NCBI GenBank assembly: GCA_010645155.1
Contig: CM021314.1
Coordinates: forward strand, 6,265,268-6,329,267
Direction of reading: 5' to 3'
Length of the DNA stretch: 64,000 bases
Source of the DNA: Tigriopus japonicus
Taxonomy: Eukaryota > Arthropoda > Copepoda > Harpacticoida > Harpacticidae
The position numbers were made by a program, and so were the translations under genes. The notes under the pieces were generated by a model. It was not told where the DNA came from and searched no databases. It was given only the letters and a program-made list of their open reading frames with translations. Shown piece after piece: positions 14,501-26,122 of this stretch (within the stretch, counting starts at the first letter, position 1; each line of letters opens with the position of its first letter).

Positions 14501-15440
14501 GTGGCTGCTGTTGTTGTTGTCGTCGTCGTCGTGGAGAATGATTGGGGTTTGGCCGCGGTGGACCCCGGGTTTCTAGCAAGAGCGACCTCGTCCTCCCTCA
14601 CCCTTCGCGGTCGGTTTCGTCGGCGAATTTGCTGTCGTCGCCGTGATGGTGGTGGTGGTAGTCCTGGTCGTCTCGGAATCTCGGACTCGCTGGTAAAGTT
14701 GGTAAAAGGGCCAAAGGGACAAGATGAGCATGAGGACGAAAGAGAAGAGTGGACCGAGAGTGCCCGCTTGACTCACCGTTGTCCGGCTGGCGTCTTCAAC
14801 GCGGACGACGAGCAGGACGTTGGCCACACGAAGAAAAAAGTCAGAGCCCGGTCTCTGAGGATGCCGCTCAACATCATGTGTGAGATACGTAATCGACGAA
14901 CGTCAAAACTTCAGCAGTCGCCTTTTGGCCTGTACAATGGACACAAGGAGCCTGTGCGTCTCCGTTAGGCAATTCCAGAGTTCAAGACAATGTGTCACCC
15001 AACAATCCGGCCATGGGAAGTTCCGAAGCACATCATAGTCAAGTGTGATAATAACAATAATAAAAATAACAACGGCTTCGTCTTCATCATCGTCCTTAGC
15101 ACCACCTCCAGCAGCCAACTACTTTAAGTCCGATTGTGGATCATCGTGTGTGTTCGCGTGTTTCTTCAGAGTTCGGCTTAGCCGGAATCTAATTCAATAA
15201 TTATAGTTCAATTCTTGGGCTCAACTTCATTGAACGCAAGTGAATCGAGTGACATGACCCACTAGTCGTCGCTGTCGTTGACATTCATTTTCGAAAACGG
15301 ACGAAAATTCAAGTGCGGCGTTTGTCTCTGACAAAAAAGGCCCTCTTGGACCTTCAGAACATAACAATAACGCATAAAAATAAGAGAAAGACATCGGGTT
15401 GATCGTTGTCAAAAAGTGAGTGTGATTCAGAGCCAAGAAG
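14501..15440 (+). promoter_or_regulatory. Candidate promoter and 5' untranslated leader of the BCL11-like gene
   Basis: This segment directly precedes the first coding exon. Its left part is CpG-dense: 22 CpG dinucleotides fall in 14521-14700, far above the surrounding sequence. From about 15,100 to 15,440 it turns A/T-rich, as untranslated leaders often are. An in-frame TGA at 15423-15425, only six codons before the ATG, shows that the reading frame does not extend upstream. No TATA box or exact start site is evident, so the extent of promoter versus transcribed leader is inference. An open frame of 155 codons crosses the CpG-rich part, but it is Arg- and Val-run-rich and unlike any protein I know. 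Confidence 0.3.
14505..14533. repeat. (TGT)n/(CGT)n compound triplet repeat
   Basis: Four or five TGT units pass directly into CGT units. It sits at the left edge of the CpG-dense patch. Confidence 0.85.
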
Positions 15441-15534
15441 ATGAGTGTTGCAGCCATGGATACGGGTGCAATGGAAACTCAAGCTGCTCAGCTCAATCTC
15501 CTCCTCTACCAAATCTACCGACCCTACTTCAACG
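15441..15534 (+). CDS. BCL11-like zinc-finger transcription factor, first coding exon (exon A)
   Basis: The exon encodes a 31-residue leader (MSVAAMDTGAM, then a Gln/Leu/Tyr-rich helix-like stretch ending YRPYFN) plus the first base of a split codon. The start is supported by an in-frame TGA at 15423-15425 and by AAG immediately before the ATG, a good A at -3. The exon ends at a strong donor, G|GTAAGC. Its phase, one base of a codon, is exactly what exon B needs: G plus AT gives Asp, so the protein reads through as YFN-D-PNLVGGDTLTC. The leader differs from vertebrate BCL11A, whose first exon encodes the MSRRKQ motif that recruits NuRD through RBBP4. It may be one of several alternative first exons. 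Assignment rests on phase, splice quality and order, since the leader itself is not a family signature I can verify. Confidence 0.75.
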
Positions 15535-17416
15535 GTAAGCAAGTACTTTCATCTAGCTAATGTTACAACCATCCCACGATTGACCCCAAAGTGATTTCAC
15601 TTTCCAATTCCCCCGAATAAATTCCCCCAATTGTTTCCTTCATAAACACAGAGAGACAGCCGAGTAGCGCGTATTCGATAATTTGGGGAGGAAAAAGATC
15701 CTTCTTCGTTTAGCCCATTCCATCAGCACTTTGAATGCACACAATTGGCGATTGACTCTCTCTCTCCAGTGATTTATTCATAGCATCGCTTGAAATCCTC
15801 GAAATTGCATTTTGTCTGTTAACACCACCAAGCTGGACCTTGTGTGGACATGCAAAACTTGTAATGAACATATTTGAGGTGGCTAGCTGACGGACTGACT
15901 GGGCCCCTCCAAGCTCGTTCGTAAATCATCACTTGGCTTTATACTAGTCTGAAATGCTTTGGTGTGCAATACTACAGTGCCGTATGTACTAGTGAGAGAA
16001 AAACTGAGCTTCTGAAGAAAAAAGTGAAAAAATCTCGTAAACCGAAATTGAGCGGGCGAAAATGACTTTGGGGAAAAATGACATTTTTTCCTGCAATCTT
16101 GGGTGATATATGGTCAAGAGTAGCTTATGATGGGTTAAAAAATGTGTGGAATTGCGAGAAGAAAAGATAGTGCTCAATTCCGCTGTTGTTCGTTCGGTCG
16201 TTTCTTGTTGCTTTTTGGTAGGAAGACGGAAAGCCGCTTCCCCTAAAAAAAGGGATGAGTACCGTCTTTTTTATGCGTAAGTGAGAAATTAAATGCAGAC
16301 TCAGGAATGTTCTGTAGCCTCTAAAATTTGTTGGGAATGGCAAAATCGCATGGCTAAGGTGGGGGTCTCCAACGAGGAAATCGAGCAAAATTAGACCGGT
16401 GTCGAAATATGGGATATGTGTCATTGGTCAAGTCTGCTTATTGGGCACAAATCAAAAAAAATCGAGAGCTCCATTCTCATTTGACGATTTCTATCTATTC
16501 TCCGACTATTCTGGAAAAAAGTCATCCCTAAAATTGGGATTGGCTCCGCTGTATGATTCGGTCAAGTCATGCTTTGAAATGTAATGTCCATTGGACAGTT
16601 CTGAAGATTAGAAAACCGCTCGTCAGTCCCCAAGAACGACGATTCCTGACAGGGCGTGAATTTTGTCATTTTTTCTATTTCAAAAGGAATATCGAACGAA
16701 AATCTGGGAGGGAAAGAAAAGGCCAGAAAAGTAAAAAAAGAAAGAAAAAGAGAGACTCTCTCACATGCCCGTAGCGATTGTAAGAACAACAACAGCAGCA
16801 GCAGCACGTTTTCAAGAGATTGAAAAGAGAGCAATTTTTCAATTTTTCCTCGTCTGAACAAAAAGCAATTAGTTAATGCTCGACTGAAAGGTCAAAGAGA
16901 GTATACCTCTAGACGAATGTGCGGATTGGATTTATATCGATAGTTCCAAGGAACCTTCATCTTCCATTCCAATTCTTATGATTAAGCCTGAAATGTACAA
17001 ATAACCGTATGAAAGAAACAGAGAAACACACAGATTGATTCATGCTTCGACCAAACAGTCGTCGGAGATCCCTTGAGATCTAACAAGTTTGGTTTATTTT
17101 CACCAATCTCTTGCAACCAATCTTTACGACCCAATAAGACAAACTCGGGAGACAGAAAGTGAGGGTCTCTTCTCCATTTCTTCCCCTCTTTCGCGACATA
17201 TCATTGCTTGGTTTGCCTTCTTCATCCAGTCAAAAGGAGGAGTAATAGTAGAAGAAGTGGTACAGACCATTGCCGTGCAAGGGGCTCAAGTTAACCCATC
17301 CTCCTACACGGTGGGTACTTGACCCCTAGAAGTGCCATAACTGGATTGAATGATCTAGAGGGAAGGCAAACTCATGGCCTTGGTTGGCCTTACATCCCAT
17401 TTAGGACTGACATAGA

Positions 17417-17448
17417 GAGTGAGTGAGTGAGTAACTGACTGACTGACT
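17417..17448. repeat. (GAGT)n then (GACT)n tetranucleotide repeat
   Basis: About four GAGT units are followed by three to four GACT units, consistent with a tetranucleotide tract that mutated in one half. Confidence 0.85.
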
Positions 17449-18914
17449 TACTGTAGGGCTCTTCATTCAAGTTAGAGCCTCCCAACTCATAAAATAAAGT
17501 TTGTTCCATGTCACTCGGGATGAGGGATCAGATTTCAAAAGTTGGCAAAAATCTCGTTCAGAGGGTAACTCACACGCACACATTCATTCCTGGTCAACAA
17601 TCCGACATGTGATTAGTTGTAGAATTGTTCAATGGCCTAGGACATCACCGTGTTCAGGTTCGCATTTGAAGGTGATGAGAACGAGAAAGAGATCTTGCCA
17701 ATGAAGGAAACCAATCTCATGTGAGAATTACTCCGATAACTTGAGATGATCAAACCTTCCCAAGTGGCTGGTAATATTCGCATTTTCAATGTCAATATTA
17801 AGCTCGACTTCAAGCACTTTTGTTTTCTCTCTCAGCCTCTCACACACTTACTTACTCACATACAAACAGGAAAAAAACTTTATCTCGTTTCCAAGTCCGA
17901 GATGCGAACGGAAAAATCAAAGCCATTTTCCCATCTGCAAATTCAAAGCTTGAAACTGACACTGAAACTGAAAGTGGCTGTTGCGTTTGCAACGGTGGTA
18001 TTGGAATGATATGATGATGATGCTCTGGATGCTGAGACTTGCCTTGATGATGACCCCTCGACGGAAGAATTTTTCCGTTCCTTTCAAAAAAAGATAATCT
18101 GAAAGGTTATCGCAAATGTCTGACCCTAATAAGCTGGCTAACAATGCAGTCAAGAGGAAGGGCAGTTTTCTGATCTCCGCGAGCCCAAGAATCGAGCAAC
18201 AACGTCCATACGTTCAGAACAATACTGGTTGGCGATCCTAAATTCTCGCTTCAAGGGCTTCACCATCCGATGATGAGAATCTAGTTCGTCGTGCTTGAGC
18301 AAACCTTGAGATATGTAGGTACGGTGGTTAAGGCCTGAGCCACCATTGACCATTTAAATATGAAACCGATTCGAAGCCGACGAAGATTCGGGTTCAAAGA
18401 TTGAACGTAATGTAATCTAGGTGAGAGAGCTCGAACTGGCTATGTTCTTCTGACCACGCTCCAGGCACGAATTTTTCCACTCGATGGTGATAAGCATCGA
18501 CTTAATGGCGCACTTTTTCGACCGTTTCTCACAAAAGGGGTTCAAAGCTTCAGTCAGAGCTTATGGCAAAAATGGTTGAATCTGGGTTGGAACGCTCGAC
18601 GGATCCACCAGAGAACGAACGATGAGGAAGAATAAGTGAGGAAGGAGGAGGAACCCTGGCTTTAATGTACATTATGATATACCATAATCATGAATCTAAT
18701 CACATATTTTGCCTCTCTGCACTTGAAAATCGAGCAGAGGAGCCATTGCTGGTGAGTGGCGTGACAATAATTTAGGAAATTCACACACATACACAAATTC
18801 ATAGAAGCGCAGATTCAGATCTCAGGAGTTTTCCTGAATGGACACAATCCTGCAAAATCTAGTGATGACTTATCGTCACTATTATCATAATATCCCAAGG
18901 ATTCTCATGTATAA

Positions 18915-18934
18915 TACTGGACCTTTGTCCAGTA
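18915..18934. repeat. Perfect inverted repeat, 8-bp arms
   Basis: TACTGGAC and GTCCAGTA flank a four-base CTTT loop, forming a perfect short hairpin. It is immediately preceded by the 12-mer CATGTATAATAC (overlapping the arm), which also precedes the hairpin at 24468. Confidence 0.6.
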
Positions 18935-20597
18935 GGAACTTAGATGACGTGTTCGAGATTTCAAAAAAATTCAGACAGACTCCGGTAACTTCACCCTAGA
19001 CTGGATTCAACCAAACAGTTAAAGTTACTGTTTGAGTCTGAGTTATTTCTTGTTTGCAAACCCCTATCATAACCTTAATGAACGGTCGCTAAATTTGTAC
19101 TCTTGAGATCACCACCCAAAGCTCCGGTTTGGACGACATGGATGAAGTACCACTTCAAAGTGCCCCTCAATCGGAGAAAACCTTTTTACTCTCCAGCCAA
19201 TTGGAAGGAGAGATTAATCCTATTCTACTGTACCATATCGATCTATGACAGGGCCTCGCATCCTTCAATGTGACCAATTTGCTGCCTTTGTGTACCTCTT
19301 GTTGAGCCAGATTATTAGCTCAGCGAGGACTTTCTCAGAGCCACTTCGCTCGAGTTTTTGGAATGTTTCGTACGTCAATAGAGCTGGAGCTAGTGGATGT
19401 GGATGTGTGTGGATGCTCATGTGCGTGTAGTGCCGGATGATTCTCTTTTGAGCAGAAAACCATTTATTTGGTATAACAACAAGAACTCTTTGGAGGGAGG
19501 GCGAAGAGGATTCCGTTTTTCAATTGGAACGTTGGCTTTATCTGTGAAAGTGTCCAGTCATTCTTTCCATCATTATTTCGAATACGGGTCAAAGGAAAAA
19601 TACTGGCAGAGGATTAGGGCCGTAGAAGATCTTCATTCCCGATATGTTGGCATCCGCTTTAATTCATGGAGGAATCTGCTTTATTACGGCCTCTTCACCT
19701 TCCTTCTTTTCGGAGAACATCATGAAACAGTTACGTATGCGAGGGGTCCAAGAACTTTTGGTAGCCCTAGTTTTACCCTCGGTAGAGGGCTATCGGAGCC
19801 TATGATATTGGCTAACTCCCAATGAGACTTATCTTGAGGTATGCACATGAGAATGTTTGACAATGATAACAAAGAAGACGAACTGTCCTCCAGCTTTCTT
19901 CCATCCTGAATTAGTAATGCAATTATTTAATTAGAGCCTGTTCCTGCTCTTGCTCCTCCTCTTCGTTCTCTTGCTTATGTGCACCTGAGGCCAAATGGTT
20001 GTTCGCCCACCAAAAAGTTGGTCGTCTTCACACTACTTTTTACTGACTAATCCGGGTAAATAGCATCAAGTTCTTCCCGTGGAAGTACATACCATCTACT
20101 AGCCATAGTAGAGGACTAGAGGTGCTCTTTTATTTCATTAGTGGTTCTCTGCGACAGTCAGTCAGTCAGGTCCAACCAACCATTCATCCATCCACATCGA
20201 GCAACCAATTCCCAGAGTTCTTTTTGTCTTATCCTGTTCCAGAAGCTGTCCCTTGATATGGGACAACGGACAGAGGGAAGTAATGCCTTTTGGGGATCGC
20301 ACAAAAGGGCGGCCACTCACTACTCGGTTGCTAACATTTGTTGTATTGGTATCTGAGTTTCTTTCCATTCCCAAGAAATGAGTCGTATACGCGAAGGAAA
20401 CGAAGAATGAGCGTGGACACAGTTCTTGGATATTGAGGTTTTGGCTCGGGCCAAAAAGAAAGGATGGGAGAACATGGGATGCACTTAGTATAAACCCCTC
20501 TGCTTCATGATCCATTGCAGGGACAAAATGCATTGGGGTATTGTAGGCCATGAGGGACACATCCCCCCTCTCTTTAGAAGGGTAGTGGGTGACTTAC

Positions 20598-20829
20598 CTC
20601 TCGGTTAAGGGTGAGCATAGGCTTCCCTTCAAGTACCGAGTAGCTCGATACACTGGAACATTGCTGTCAATGATGACAGTAGGATCTGTCCAGCTTTTAC
20701 GGATAACGAATTCCCCGTCCCTGAGGAGTTTTACTAGACGGAGTTCCCTACCATCCAAGCTTTCATGAACCGAAGCAAACACTAGCGAGGTGAACAAACC
20801 AGCTCTCTCGGGTTCATCCATCTCCACTA
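20598..20829 (-). CDS. Weak candidate exon on the opposite strand, product unknown
   Basis: Read on the minus strand, an open frame of about 80 codons ends at a textbook donor (GAG|GTAAGT, donor at 20592-20597). The upstream edge could be an acceptor ending TGCAAG at about 20829-20834, but that acceptor has a poor pyrimidine tract. The translation (for example VVEMDEPERAGLF and SWTDPTVIIDS) has a balanced, protein-like composition with no low-complexity run. I do not recognise the family. The open frames on either side could be further exons, but I cannot link them by phase. It may be a nested gene within intron 1, a pseudo-exon, or chance. Confidence 0.15.
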
Positions 20830-22270
20830 CGTGAGCCTTGCATGACATGAAAATCGCGAAATTAGGTAATTTTACAGCTATGAAAATTACCCTTCAAGCT
20901 TGGCTGGTATTGTCCCTGGCGAGGGAACGCGTGGGTCTTCTCGGCACATTTTTCTTCTTCTCCTCATGGATTCCTCAATGCACGTTCTGTGTAGTACGAG
21001 TACCTCCACCTTGGTAGGATATGTATGGTAAGGTGGCGCCCGTTCTGGTAAGATGAGGAAATGTCGTGCCATGGACCCGTGTGTCCATTACCAGGGACCG
21101 ACAACAAATACAGACACACCACGCATTGTCGTCCCACTTGGAACAACACCCCTCTCTTTCCTGACTTGCCCTCTGGGTGAGTACGGATAGCTTGGACCTT
21201 AGGGGAAAAAACTGGACACTTTCTTTACGACTTAAGTAGAGTAATAATCAGCGGGCCAAAAGTAATCATCAGCCTCGCCCAGGTCCAAGAAATGCTGGGA
21301 CTTGGAACAAGTTCCTTTGAGGGCCTTGAGGGGAAATGGTCAACAAATGGAGTGCGACTGAGTAGAAACTTGGACACATTTTTTGCTCCTTCGGATGTTT
21401 ACCATTGTATTCCCGTGTGTGTTCCCACGTTTTAATTACAATGTAAGCTCTCCAGAGGGGTTGTAAATTATATTAATGTCATCATGTGGTCAGCTCATTG
21501 TTGGCCAGCTTTTACCGAATGTATGGGCCGAACAATTCTTATTAATAATTCAGGTCCCAGTTCAGCCCAGAGTAATTTTTTGACAAAAGGGGCGAATTTG
21601 GCATATGGAAATTGACCCTTTGTGCGAAGGTTCATGAGTGCACCTCGTTTAAAGGTCGTGAATTGCTAGGTCGGCCGAGGCAGTGGTGTTTAGAGAGGTT
21701 CAGGTACATGATGGTTCCAGTAAATAAACAATGAATTCTTCCAACAAACCCACCAACAGAACGACAACCATTACGTTGTTTTATTAATGAACTTGCTCCC
21801 ATAACCATGGCCTTTTGGCCACAACCAAAGAGGCTGGCCAAGTCTGCTTGAGCCAATGGTGTGGTATCGATTGACCACTCTATAGACTTTGAACACGCTT
21901 GAAATAGTTCAGCTCTCTACCATGAATTTTTTATCCCTTTTTCACAGAAGAGCAAATATTGATTCGTTCATTTTCAATAGCGCTCATGGTCACTGTTCCA
22001 TAAAACGACGTCCAACCATGACTGCCTTGATGTGTCCAAATGGTTTTTACTTTTCTCTGGCATTGATAACCTTCGATAGAGGACCCAGAGGATATTTCTC
22101 ATATTCTCATTTGCTCTTAACTTATATTGCAAACCGTTATCACCCCCTTTAGCTGGTGAAGCTCTTGTGTTGTTTCACGGTGTCCTCGTCGTGAGAAACG
22201 TACTACATGGCATTGAAGTGGCCAGTAGTACAAGTGGCCATTAAGTCCTCACGGCTTTCACTGGGCATTG

Positions 22271-22301
22271 TGTTCCCTCATCGATGGTCTTTGAGGGAAC
22301 A
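22271..22301. repeat. Perfect inverted repeat, 10-bp arms
   Basis: TGTTCCCTCA and TGAGGGAACA are exact reverse complements separated by an 11-base loop. In RNA it would form a stable short hairpin. It is shorter than a typical pre-microRNA, and no known microRNA sequence is recognisable. Confidence 0.6.
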
Positions 22302-23682
22302 ACGGCGGTCACTCACTGTGTGCAAGTGGTCGTTGGTGGTTGAGGTGGCTGGGTCCACTTCCTCTTTTTTTTATATCAGACTCGCCCTTGGTACATAACC
22401 ATCAAGGGCTGGGTTGGACCATACTTCATTTCCCTTCATTGGTGGGTTCCCAAGGGTTTCCACGCTCCTACTCGTGACTAGTAGCAAGGCAATCGCACTG
22501 ATGGTGGTGGAAGAAGTCCGCCAAAGCTTTGACCCAATAAACCCTCAAACATGCAAACCAGGCACCTTTCGATCAAGCCGTGCCAAAGCAAGTTATCGAT
22601 AATAATAACGTAATGAACCTTGGTTTCAATGAGGGAAAGGTCGACTCAGTCGCATTACCACCTAGGATGACGGCGACGAGAACGAAAACGACGACGACGC
22701 CCTACTAAGGATCATTGGAGTCCATTTGCTTTGACCCAGCGATAAAGATGATTATCTGGACTCTGATCGCAGTAGAAAAGGGCGCCTTTGTTCTGGTATT
22801 CATGGTACTTAACACACTGAAACAAGCCTAGTACAGCCACCGAAACCTTGGCCAATGATCAAGCAAGTCAAATCTCCCTGAAGACACAAGCTCCGCCGTA
22901 TTCGACGGATGCATTCTTCAAGCCCAAGCTCTGCTCTTGCATTTGAAAAACCAAACGAAAGTGATCTGGATTCGAAATCGGCCCTGCCTCCAAAACATTG
23001 CCCAAGCTGGTGCTCTGGTCTAGCTTTGAGGGACTCAAATTAGTTCACCCTTGCTGATCATCATCAAGTGGTGGATGATCTGATAAGGGCATGTGGACGA
23101 CTTTCGTTCAGATGCATTTGAACGGACGACTTCACCAATGAGAGCCAGCTGCCCTTTTAGGTCGTCGTTGTCGTCGTCTTCGGGCACGTGCTCTGCTCAC
23201 AGTCGCCCATCAGAGAAAATTCACATGTATTCCGTTTTGATCATGGTCATTTTCCAGTTTTCAAAGTGGGCCAAGAAGGAGTTCCCATGTTTCGATCCGT
23301 GTTTTGCATGCCAACGGTGTGATAAAACCAGGGCATGAATTATGTCTCATTATCAAAGAACCCGAAGACGTGAAAAGACGTCTGGAAACGAGTGAGAAAG
23401 AGGCCTTTGAGCTCCACTCACCGTTCATTCTCTTCCACTGAGAGAGTCTGGTATGGTAGTGCGCAAGACAGATTTTGAGTTCTCTATGTCTCTGATATGC
23501 GAATAATAAGCCTGATGACTTTGTATCATGCACAAAGAACGGCCAAAGTTTCTGTCGCCAACCAATGGTGGACATGCATGGAGTTTCAATCGGTCATTTA
23601 CAGCACTAGTTTGCCATCGACAGAAGAGAGAAAGAGCGACTCGCAGTTTTCGGAGGCAAATTACCCACAGTGACGCCTGATC

Positions 23683-23729
23683 AGCGATCGCTTTTTACGA
23701 CCAGCAAAAAACGCTGGAGTAAGATCGCT
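23683..23729. repeat. Multi-segment hairpin (three paired helices)
   Basis: Three complementary segments nest around one loop. AGCGATC (23683-23689) pairs with GATCGCT (23723-23729). TTAC (23695-23698) pairs with GTAA (23719-23722). CCAGC (23701-23705) pairs with GCTGG (23713-23717). The apical loop is AAAAAAC, with a five-base bulge and a small internal loop. All 16 pairs are Watson-Crick. The element lies within intron 1 and matches no RNA family that I know. Confidence 0.55.
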
Positions 23730-24467
23730 AACGAGGAGTTTTCTCTGACATGATATTGCCACTAGCCATAATGACAGCTCCGATAATGAGTTAATGTGGC
23801 ATTATTCAAGACCCTTTGGGAGAGTTGCGTTGATAAATGGCAGAAAATTGACCAGGACAGTAATCATGGGTGATCAGACGTCATCCACGTATGATAAAGT
23901 GTGTACCATGAAGTAGTGCTATTAATCCTTTTGGCAGCCAGTTGAGTTTGTGGCACTGTTAGTAAACTAGCTATTGCATTGCTGCTTTAGTAACAACAAG
24001 TGGAACAATTTTTCAATTTATTTTTCATGAGCTCACCCGATTGGCCTCACTCCGTATTAGTTAGGAGGACGTGCTGGACCCGCGTCGCCAAGACTTGTGG
24101 AGTAATTTATCGTCGCCCAAACATTACCCTACAATTTTCGCTGGACTTTCATGCAACTTCACAACAAACAATGGAGGTTCCAGCAATTGTCCGGCAGAGC
24201 CTTGTAATTTGGTAATGAACGACACTGTTCAAAATCCATTGCTTCAGGAGCCTCCTTCGCTTAACTCGTCAAAGCGTGTATAGTTAAAGTTCAATTAGTG
24301 GAATGATGAAGGCCATGGATGCCATGGTTCCTAGAAACGCCCCACAATCGATGTTCGGACAAAGGCTACGTATGCATGGGCTTCACAGTGAGAGCCATTA
24401 TTTCTTAGCATGAATGTCTTGGACAATTAGAGGTAATTGCGACATCTGATGGGTGTGCATGTATAAT

Positions 24468-24487
24468 ACAGAGGAGCGAGCCTCTGT
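24468..24487. repeat. Perfect inverted repeat, 7-bp arms
   Basis: ACAGAGG and CCTCTGT flank AGCGAG. Like the hairpin at 18915, it is preceded by CATGTATAATAC, whose last two bases overlap the left arm. Confidence 0.5.
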
Positions 24488-26094
24488 CCATATTTATGGA
24501 GCCGAGCCCTGAAAATATTCGTTTATTGTCCCCTTCCTTTGTCGCCTATGTCAGCCTGACTACAGTCCGTAGTGCTCGTGTGCAATGCAAGTCCGCTGAC
24601 TGACACTGACCTGAAGAAGACGAAGACGAAGAAGAAGGCAACATCGAGTTCCATTTCCAAAACTAATGTCAGTGTTTTGAGTGCCCACTGCCTCCGAAGA
24701 ATAACATAACATGCGATTCCAGAGCTTCGAGGTGAACTCGCACTCATTCACTTGCTTACTCGCTCGGTCGCCCCCATCGAACGACATATAAATGTAATTT
24801 TTCTACGCGATGGGAATTTCCACTTGAATATTTCATAACCCTATGTTGTTTGACACATGTGTGTGCGTGTATTCGTTCACTGACAACCAACAACCTTAGC
24901 AACCTAACCAAACGTAATGAACAAAATCGGTCCAGTTGAATAATGGTTTCACAGGCCTTTGGACCCACGAACCAGTGCACACTCCACCCTGAAGTCTGTA
25001 GTACGGGGAAGTTCACGTAGTTCTTCTAATCCAGATTAAAATTTCAAAGAGGAAGGATTAAAAGACTCGGCCCTTCCTCGGTAGAATCGGTCCAAGTAAT
25101 ACAGTACTGTTCAATGTTCTTACCAAGATGGTCGTTTGCACGGAGAAAGGGCGGGATTGGACCTTCGGAATCCTTACAAGATTTGATATCACTCTTTCTG
25201 TTTCTCTCATGCTTGCACCCAAGCTTGATACGATTGGACAGTGTCGGACATCAAATAGGATCAGTGTCAGTTTCGCCCCCTTGTGCCTTTTACGAGCAAT
25301 GAAGGTAGAACCGGCATTTTCCTGGCCGTACGTAGTTCCTTAATGCAAATCTGGTACCGAAGAGAAGCGGTTCGTTATCCATTTTCAGCTGTCCAAACAT
25401 GAGAAGCTGTATTGATACGGGCCTCCATATTTCATGTGATTCAGAGTGCCGTATGTCCACTTTGTAATTCTATGCATGCCTGAGTTGTCCTCAGTGTCAA
25501 ATGTCCATTGAAACCTTCGAGAGGTTCGGTACTGTCAATAGAGCGCTCCACATACTAGTGGATGTTGCTGCTTTTGTGGTTGTTGTCGTTGTAAGGGTGG
25601 TGGCACTCATTCGCCTTGTTCAAACTGGACTTGAAGCTCCCCAAGAGGAACTGCTAGTGACTGGAAGTGGCCATAAAGAAGCATTGGCAAAGGAAACGTG
25701 CTCTTGGCTGCCCCTTCGTTTGTCCGTACTCATAGATCTATCTGTAAACGCCCAGTCTATAAACATGATGGTCATTTTTAGCCCATTTTGTCCCATTAGC
25801 CTTATTGTCAGTCAATGGCCGTGGAAAATAGAGCATTGCAGTCGTCCTGAAGAAGTAGGAAGAAGGAACAAACTACTCTCGTACAACACGGACCCTGGTA
25901 GTTCATGGCACTCGGTCGGTTTTGTCCAAGATTAAGCCAAGAGGAGCACGCGTCCGTTGCCTCAAGACGACACTTCTAATGTGTGTCCGTATGTGTACAT
26001 GGACGCACAAGACTTGAGCCACGAAGAAGTCCCCTTTTAATTTTGCCTTTGTTAATGCACACATGACGAGCTAGAGAGAAAGATCGAGATAAAG

Positions 26095-26122
26095 TCTCTC
26101 CCCCCCCCCCTCTCTCTCTCCT
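26095..26122. repeat. C11 homopolymer inside a CT tract
   Basis: TCTCT is followed by an uninterrupted run of eleven C, then TCTCTCTCTCC. Such a run is prone to length error in sequencing and to slippage in vivo. Confidence 0.9.

Noticed and set aside
14501..14968. 155-codon plus-strand frame upstream of exon A
   Set aside because: It begins with a Val run from a triplet repeat, is Arg-rich owing to CpG content, and its frame is not continuous with exon A. Most likely leader or promoter DNA.
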